Origin: Histomonas meleagridis
Taxonomy: Eukaryota; Parabasalia; Tritrichomonadida; Dientamoebidae
Direction of reading: 5' to 3'
DNA: 64,000 nucleotides
Assembly: GCA_020186115.1 (NCBI GenBank)
Contig: WSYJ01000151.1
Location: 248,001-312,000 of the forward strand
Part shown: positions 58,545 to 64,000 of the stretch, piece by piece
Position numbering within the stretch: the first letter of the stretch is position 1
Layout of the letters: every line of letters begins with the position of its first letter
The notes under the pieces: generated by a model
Databases searched by the model: none
Told to the model about the DNA's origin: nothing
The model's input: only the letters and a program-made list of their open reading frames with translations
Translations under genes and position numbers: made by a program

Positions 58545-60695
58545 ATGGATAACTCACTCACAATGGAACAAATTGGCGAACATGTTCTTTCACAAGCAAT
58601 AAATGGTGCATTGCTTTCAGAAAATTATGATCAAAGTCATATAATTTCCACCATCATCAATCAGATTATTTTACTCGGGAATTCAACTACTGACCAATCA
58701 ATTAAAGAAGATTTACTATCACTCGAATCTGAATACAAAAACAAAGACTTACAATATTTCGGATTTAAATGTTTTGAAGTTATCAAAAAATCACTTATTT
58801 TTCTTAATAAACACATTAATGCTAAATCTCAAAATGAAGACAATTCAAGCAAGTTGCAGAACTTAATAGCTGAAAATTCAGAATTGAAAAAACAATTGTA
58901 TGAATATCAAAAAACCATATCAAAGCAAGAATTATCGCAACAAAGACACTCTCTTGACAATGCCATTTTTTCTCGTCAAAAAAGTAACAACAATAAATCA
59001 GTAAAATCTGATAAAGCGAGCTCAGATTATTCCAAACTAAAGCAATACAAGAATAAACTCAAACTCCTCAAGCAAGAAAATTCCAAGCTTAAGCAAGTTG
59101 AGCAAGATAACCTAACACTTCACATTGAAAATGAAAAATTACAAATCGAAAATCAACAACTTCAACTACAAACTAATGACTCCCATTTCCTGAGCAGCTC
59201 CCATGATGATCATACCATCACAGTACTGCATTCTACCATTGATCTTCTACAAGATCAAATATCTCGACAGCATGACGAAATATCACGTCTTAACTCCGAC
59301 AGAAACATTCTTATCAAGCAAGCGAATTCACTTTTGTCCCTTAGCCATAAATATGATACGATTATTAATGATCAAATAATCAAATTCAAAACACAAGAAG
59401 ACAATCTCCAACTTCAACTTAACCTTGCCAAAGACAAAATCTCCACGTATGAAGAGCAACGAGCTCATCTTTTCAACAATTTGAAATCATTCATTAAAAC
59501 CAAATACAATGACAATTCACAATTTTTCATCACTTTACTCGATGAGAACAACGTTAATTCTATCATTGATTTTATAAAAGAACTTTCCAACTATGAAAAT
59601 GAACATGAAACAAATGAAAAATTTGAACTTATTAAAGAAAATGAACATTTAAATAATTATATTAAATCTCAAAATTTACAATTAATTACATCATTAAACA
59701 TTAACAATTTAAATAATTATATCAAAGAAAACATTGATAAATCACAACAATATATATTTAATGAATTAATATCAACAAAAACAAATTTAAATATTACAGA
59801 AACACTTCGAAATATAACGAAATTTACTTCGAACGAATTATTTGAAATTATAAAATTTTCATTTGTTTCGAATTTAATGTTAAAAACAATTAATGAGAAC
59901 AAAGAAATGGAATATAACAAAACAATAAACGAATTAAAAGTTGAGATAAAACAATTAAATGATAACGAATTAAAAAATCAAATCAAAATGAAAAATATTA
60001 AAAACAAAAAAGTTCAAATCTTTCAACAATTAAAAGAAATTTCGATGAAATATAATATTCTTAAAGCTCAATTTATGCAATTAAATGAGAACAATAAAAA
60101 GAAAAAAGAAATTGACTCAAAACAAATAAAAAATCTTCAAAATATTAATGAGAAAATGAAAATGAAATATAATAATCAAAAAGAACAAATAAAAAATTTG
60201 ATACAAGAAAAACAAATATTAAATAATGAAATTAATTCATTACAAAATGAAATTAAAGATAAAAATGAAAACGAAAATACAAATTCAAATGTTGAAATTG
60301 AAAATGTTCAAATTAATAAAGAATTAGAAAATGAAAATAAAACACTTATAAATCGAAATAATAATTTGGCGGAAATACATAAGAATTTGATGATAAAATT
60401 CGAAGAAGAAAAAATTATTAAAAATAAAATGAATAAAGAATTAAAGAAAAAGAATAAAAAACTTCAAAAAATTGAAAATGAATTAGAAAATCAAATTAAA
60501 TGTAACGAAAATAATAAAAAACAATTCGACGAAATTAATAAATTGTTGAAACAAAAATTAGAAGAAACAAGAAATAATTTGTTGGAAAGTAGAAAAGAAT
60601 TAATGAATAAAAATAATGAAATTAGTGCACTGCAATCGAATTTGGTGACTTTGAAATACGAAAAGAAATTATTGGAAGATAAATGTGCAAAATAA
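58545..60695 (+). CDS. Long coiled-coil protein, function unknown
   Basis: A 716-residue protein. Residues 1-100 are a helical, partly hydrophobic N-terminal domain (TMEQIGEHVLSQAINGALL). From about residue 110 to the end it is almost continuous coiled coil, rich in Lys, Glu, Asn and Gln with heptad-spaced Leu/Ile (KLKLLKQENSKLKQVEQDN, ELENQIKCNENNKKQFDEI), with one less regular stretch around 330-460. Such proteins are usually cytoskeletal or centrosome-associated, but there is no diagnostic motif. Composition changes from balanced to strongly AT-rich from about 59600 on. Confidence 0.65.
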   Translation: MDNSLTMEQIGEHVLSQAINGALLSENYDQSHIISTIINQIILLGNSTTDQSIKEDLLSLESEYKNKDLQYFGFKCFEVIKKSLIFLNKHINAKSQNEDNSSKLQNLIAENSELKKQLYEYQKTISKQELSQQRHSLDNAIFSRQKSNNNKSVKSDKASSDYSKLKQYKNKLKLLKQENSKLKQVEQDNLTLHIENEKLQIENQQLQLQTNDSHFLSSSHDDHTITVLHSTIDLLQDQISRQHDEISRLNSDRNILIKQANSLLSLSHKYDTIINDQIIKFKTQEDNLQLQLNLAKDKISTYEEQRAHLFNNLKSFIKTKYNDNSQFFITLLDENNVNSIIDFIKELSNYENEHETNEKFELIKENEHLNNYIKSQNLQLITSLNINNLNNYIKENIDKSQQYIFNELISTKTNLNITETLRNITKFTSNELFEIIKFSFVSNLMLKTINENKEMEYNKTINELKVEIKQLNDNELKNQIKMKNIKNKKVQIFQQLKEISMKYNILKAQFMQLNENNKKKKEIDSKQIKNLQNINEKMKMKYNNQKEQIKNLIQEKQILNNEINSLQNEIKDKNENENTNSNVEIENVQINKELENENKTLINRNNNLAEIHKNLMIKFEEEKIIKNKMNKELKKKNKKLQKIENELENQIKCNENNKKQFDEINKLLKQKLEETRNNLLESRKELMNKNNEISALQSNLVTLKYEKKLLEDKCAK

Positions 60696-60939
60696 AAATA
60701 TAATAAAATAAAAATCCTGTTAACAAAATATATTTTTAAATGTTGTGAATTATAATATTTATTCATATTAAAGAATTTTCCTTTAGTAACAACTTTACAA
60801 TATTTCTTCTGTTATTGTTTCACATTTTTTCTCTTACAACAAATATTCTACTTCAGAAATTTAGGAATACGGGAAAAAATCTTTTGTGTAAAGTTCTTTT
60901 TATGTAATCGTGTGAAATTTGATATGAACATGTGAAAGC

Positions 60940-61341
60940 TTATTCTTCCTTCTTCTTTGTTTGCCCGAGAAGAACTTTATGAATGTGTGGAACAACACCT
61001 GCAGATGCAATTGTAATGTTGGAAAGAAGTTGGTTCAATTCTTCATCATTACGAATTGCAAGCATGATATGACGCGGTGAAATTCTTGTCTTCTTGTTAT
61101 CACGAGCTGCATTTCCCGCAAGTTCCAAAACTTCAACTGTAAGATATTCAAGAACTGCTGCCATAAATACTGGAGCACCTGCACCAACACGATCTCCATA
61201 ACGACCTTCACGAAGGAAACGATGCAAACGACCAACTGGAAATTGAAGTCCTGCACGACTTGATCTTGTCTTTGGATGAGCGCGTTCTCCATCAACTGCT
61301 GTCTTTGTAGCTGTTTTCTTAACACCTTTCTTGGCTGGCAT
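60940..61341 (-). CDS. H2A: Histone H2A
   Basis: A 133-residue histone. Core motifs are clear: [65 protein letters not shown] and [11 protein letters not shown]. The C-terminal tail is QTKKKEE and has no SQ-E/D motif, so it is not the DNA-damage H2AX form by itself. The longer N-terminus ([20 protein letters not shown]) carries many lysines. It packages DNA in the nucleosome as a dimer with H2B, which is encoded divergently 150 bp away, as usual in trichomonads. Confidence 0.98.
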   Translation of the reverse strand: MPAKKGVKKTATKTAVDGERAHPKTRSSRAGLQFPVGRLHRFLREGRYGDRVGAGAPVFMAAVLEYLTVEVLELAGNAARDNKKTRISPRHIMLAIRNDEELNQLLSNITIASAGVVPHIHKVLLGQTKKKEE

Positions 61342-61347
61342 TTAAAA

Positions 61348-61353
61348 TAATGA
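61348..61353 (-). promoter_or_regulatory. Initiator (Inr) of H2A
   Basis: TCATTA on the reverse strand, seven bases before the ATG, matches TCA-Y-W. Confidence 0.65.
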
Positions 61354-61384
61354 AGTAATCTTTAGTTGTTTCTTGCTCGTTAAA

Positions 61385-61473
61385 CCCCGCGGTCTCTATT
61401 CAAAATTACATTCAAATATTTTGGGATTAAAATGACATCATCAAAAGAGCGCGCAAATAATCGCGGGAAAAAA
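61385..61473. promoter_or_regulatory. Shared H2A/H2B promoter with E2F-like GC elements
   Basis: The 149-bp gap between the histone genes is AT-rich except for three GC elements: CCCCGCGG at 61385, GAGCGCGCAAA at 61448 and TCGCGGGAAAA at 61461. The last reads TTTTCCCGCGA on the reverse strand, a good fit to the E2F/DP site TTTSSCGC that drives S-phase genes in other eukaryotes. The first and third face each other as CCCGCG. The regulatory role is inferred. Confidence 0.45.
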
Positions 61474-61478
61474 GTAAA

Positions 61479-61484
61479 TCATTT
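61479..61484 (+). promoter_or_regulatory. Initiator (Inr) of H2B
   Basis: TCATTT 7-12 bases before the ATG at 61491 matches TCA-Y-W. Confidence 0.65.
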
Positions 61485-61490
61485 TTTCAT

Positions 61491-61877
61491 ATGTCAACCA
61501 AGAAACCAGCTTCAAAAACACCAACAGAAAAGAAGCCAGCTGTAGAGGGAGAAGCTCCAGCAGAAACTGAAAAGGAAAAGAAACAACGTCATAAGAAGAG
61601 GAACGAATCTTTCTCATCTTACATTTTCAAAGTTCTTAAACAAGTTCACCCAGATATTGGTATTTCCAACAAGGCAATGCTGGTTATGAACAACTTTGTT
61701 ACTGACATATTTGAACGTATTGCACGTGAAGGTGCTAGACTTGTTGATATGAACGATCGTAATACATTAGGATCCCGCGAAATCCAAACAGCAGTTCGTC
61801 TTGTTCTTCCAGGAGATCTTGCTAAGCATGCCGTATCCGAAGGTGGTAAAGCAGTTGCTAAGTTCAATGCAGAGTAA
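61491..61877 (+). CDS. H2B: Histone H2B
   Basis: A 128-residue histone with a basic, Ala/Pro/Lys-rich tail (about residues 1-38), then the core: [59 protein letters not shown] and [14 protein letters not shown]. The lysine in EGGKAV corresponds to the mono-ubiquitination site of other H2Bs. The C-terminus is NAE instead of the usual YTS-type ending. Partner of the adjacent divergent H2A. Confidence 0.98.
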   Translation: MSTKKPASKTPTEKKPAVEGEAPAETEKEKKQRHKKRNESFSSYIFKVLKQVHPDIGISNKAMLVMNNFVTDIFERIAREGARLVDMNDRNTLGSREIQTAVRLVLPGDLAKHAVSEGGKAVAKFNAE

Positions 61878-62439
61878 ATGCCTTATTAATATACATGAAA
61901 AAGAATATTTTTTCTCACAATCATTATTGTTAAACTGATTTGTTTATTACATGCAAGAAGAGACTTAACGTCTTCCTTAATATGGTGTGTATTCCTCCTT
62001 TGCATAAAAAATAGAATTCTCATAATATGTATATATTATATTTGTTTTGTTATATATTTCCTTTATAAGTTATTGCACTGTATTTATTCGAATGATTTCT
62101 TGATTACCTCCATAAATATTTTCAAATCTAAATAAATTCAAAGAATTTTATCAAAAAAACTCAAAAAATTAAACTAAATAATACTAAGTATTATATTTTT
62201 ATATAAAACATGTATTTATTAACAGTCCTATCTATGTGGTCATCTAGTTTTCAATTTATAAATTTATAAAATCTTCTTAATCGTTGGCAAATGGATCTTC
62301 TTCAGCATGTGAACAGAGAATATCCTTTACATTGTTACAACAACAGGGGAATTCTCTTATTTAAAATGATGATTCTAAAGTAAAATAAATTAACAGAAAT
62401 TAATATTTACAAACAATTAATTCTATATAAGTACACATT
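61878..62439. other. Intergenic region between converging genes, with a small coding-like patch
   Basis: Mostly AT-rich. On the reverse strand 62279-62356 has mixed composition and reads REFPCCCNNVKDILCSH then AEEDPFAND and a stop. It is open for only about 27 codons, so it could be a terminal exon, a relic or chance. Confidence 0.3.
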
Positions 62440-63771
62440 TTATCTATCGCTTAAATACAATTTGTGCCTATTTATTTGAAGCTCTTTTTCTAATCTTGCG
62501 TTATCTTCTTCTTCTTTTTCCAAGTTATTTTGTAATTTTCTATTTAAATCCTTTAAATTCTCGTTTTGACTTTGCAACTCTTTAATTGTTATTAAATGTT
62601 GTTTTTCGATATTTTCTTTTTCATTTAACTTCGCTCTAAAAGAATTTTGTATTTTTTCACATAATTTTATTTTGTTTATTTTAAATTCTTTTTTAATTTG
62701 CGCCACTTCGTTTTGATGATTTGCTGTAACTTCATCAATTTGTTTCTGTAATTCGATCATTTGTTTAAATATTTTCTTCGTCTTCTTCTTATATGATGCC
62801 AATGCTTTATTTAATTCATTTTCTTTTTCTTGATAAGAAACAATTTGTATTTTTAGTTGTTCGATTTCTTTGTTACTCTCTTTAATAACATTTTCTTTCA
62901 TTTCGATGGTTTTGTTTATTTCAAGTATTTCGGAGTCATATAAACTCTGCGTTTTATCTTTCTCGTTTTGAAGAATATTTATATCTTTTTGATATTGCAA
63001 AATATTTTGTTTCGCATTTTGTAGTTCAATTTGTTTTTTGGACTTAAAATCTTCAAATTCTTTTTGAAGTTTTGCGATTTGCTTTAGAAGACGATTTCGT
63101 AAATTGTTTGTTTGCGATGTTTCTTCATTCAAATTTTGTAATTCGTTTTCTTTTTCATGAAGTGATTGTTTATAATTATGATTTTGGGTAGAAAGCTCGT
63201 TGATTTTTTTCTCTTGTGACTTAACAAGTTTTTCTAGCATGATATTCTTTTGAGAAATTTCATTGATTTGTGATTCTTGATTTGAAAATTTGGTATGTAT
63301 CGAATCTATATGATTTGTAAGGTCTTGATTTTCTTGTTGTGTAGATTTAATTTGTGCATTTGCTTTTTTCAATTTGTGTTGTTGTAGTTGACATTGATCA
63401 GCAATTTTTTTGTTCGTTTCATTCTGATCTATGATAAGTGTAAAAACAGAATTTAAAGTGTTTATATTTGCGTAACCAGCTTGATGTAATTTTTGGAAAA
63501 AATTGGTAAGTTGTTCTGATTTTTGTCTGGATTGAAGTAATGATTTTCTTAATGTTATATTAATTGAAAGCTCTGATTTAAACAGATCGAACAATGATTT
63601 CAGGAAAGTTAAAGAAGCTGAATCTTCTGCTTGATTTGAATTTCTAATAAAATATTCAATATTTTCGGATTCTTTCAAAATCTCATCTTGGAGCTTGGAT
63701 ATTTCAGTGTCAGACATCGAAAAAGTATCTCCAGAAGAAATGAATTGGGATAAAGTTGAGCTTGTTTTCAT
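62440..63771 (-). CDS. Coiled-coil protein, function unknown
   Basis: A 443-residue protein. A short Ser/Thr-rich N-terminus (MKTSSTLSQFISSGDTFSMS) is followed by coiled coil over nearly the full length from about residue 20, with heptads of Leu/Ile and many Lys, Glu, Gln and Asn (KLHQAGYANINTLNSVF is the least regular part, then LKKANAQIKSTQQENQDL and so on). No domain was recognised. It resembles the other coiled-coil gene here in plan but not in N-terminal sequence. The start is the first ATG. Confidence 0.65.
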   Translation of the reverse strand: MKTSSTLSQFISSGDTFSMSDTEISKLQDEILKESENIEYFIRNSNQAEDSASLTFLKSLFDLFKSELSINITLRKSLLQSRQKSEQLTNFFQKLHQAGYANINTLNSVFTLIIDQNETNKKIADQCQLQQHKLKKANAQIKSTQQENQDLTNHIDSIHTKFSNQESQINEISQKNIMLEKLVKSQEKKINELSTQNHNYKQSLHEKENELQNLNEETSQTNNLRNRLLKQIAKLQKEFEDFKSKKQIELQNAKQNILQYQKDINILQNEKDKTQSLYDSEILEINKTIEMKENVIKESNKEIEQLKIQIVSYQEKENELNKALASYKKKTKKIFKQMIELQKQIDEVTANHQNEVAQIKKEFKINKIKLCEKIQNSFRAKLNEKENIEKQHLITIKELQSQNENLKDLNRKLQNNLEKEEEDNARLEKELQINRHKLYLSDR

Positions 63772-64000
63772 GCAACTTTTTACCGCCTTTTCATAAAGGT
63801 GGCCGTTAACAGATCGGTTAACTAGTGTGGGGTGCCCCCAACAAGGTCATTAATTCTTTGTGTTTCTTTATTAAGTAACAAAATATACCACCAATATGAA
63901 AATGATAAATATATCATTTATTTTAATTATCAATTAAAAAAAATATTGTAAAATATCATCCGATCCCATATGAAAGAAATATAACACTCAATCAAATTCA

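Noticed and set aside
63796-63840. Inverted motif GTTAAC...GTTAAC and GC patch before the coiled-coil gene
   Set aside because: Too short and single to interpret; may be promoter sequence, but no initiator match was found there.
1-64000. CRISPR arrays, bacterial operons or phage-type modules
   Set aside because: The only regular repeats are the 170-bp ankyrin units and the 105-bp minisatellite; the gene content is eukaryotic throughout.

Overview
The window looks like AT-rich nuclear DNA from a trichomonad (Parabasalia), probably Tritrichomonas or a close relative. The reasons are dense intron-poor genes on both strands, 5' leaders of only a few to tens of bases, an initiator matching TCA-pyrimidine-(A/T) a few bases before many start codons, several DUF3447/ankyrin genes (a family typical of trichomonads), a histone H2A/H2B divergent pair, and a TKL kinase with a HEAT-like tail. 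Species was inferred from these features only; no database was searched.

Layout. 1-16.5 kb: a GT61-like membrane protein (cut by the window edge), SRP receptor beta, a karyopherin, an unknown helical-repeat protein, a 2655-residue Tra1/TRRAP-type pseudokinase and a divergent ARM-repeat protein. 17-20.7 kb: two related DUF3447/ankyrin loci, both damaged. 21-34 kb: a DENND10-like protein, a giant BEACH protein, a membrane thioredoxin-like protein and a TKL kinase. 34.5-41.3 kb: two DUF3447/ankyrin loci pointing away from each other, with a four-span membrane protein between them. 41.8-50.3 kb: an unknown large protein, a FANCD2 homologue, the AP-3 mu subunit and a degenerate Ras-like protein. 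50.4-58.1 kb: a 1.94-kb inverted repeat whose arms each carry a CAF1 deadenylase, a tRNA-Pro and the start of an ARM gene; between the arms lie the rest of that ARM gene, a third tRNA-Pro copy and a fifth DUF3447/ankyrin locus. 58-64 kb: tRNA-Glu, two coiled-coil proteins and the H2A/H2B pair.

Main observation. Downstream of every DUF3447 domain the ankyrin repeats continue, but each repeat is separated from the next by an AT-rich spacer. The period is almost exactly 170 bp: 102 nt for a standard 34-residue repeat plus 68 nt extra. In about 25 of the roughly 30 units the 30-codon ankyrin core is intact, while the spacers carry stops and the frame-breaking length changes. Three of the five arrays end in a plausible natural C-terminus. 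The pattern looks like a gene whose every ankyrin repeat is a separate exon, but the spacers show no consistent GT-AG ends or trichomonad branch motif. This could be a non-canonical intron family, another route of removing sequence from the message or skipping it in translation, or a homogenised satellite still carrying coding constraint.

Functionally the ordinary genes cover secretion and vesicle traffic (SRP receptor, AP-3, DENN, BEACH), nuclear transport (karyopherin, ARM proteins), chromatin and DNA repair (TRRAP, H2A, H2B, FANCD2) and mRNA turnover (CAF1). I saw no operons, CRISPR arrays or recognisable transposons.
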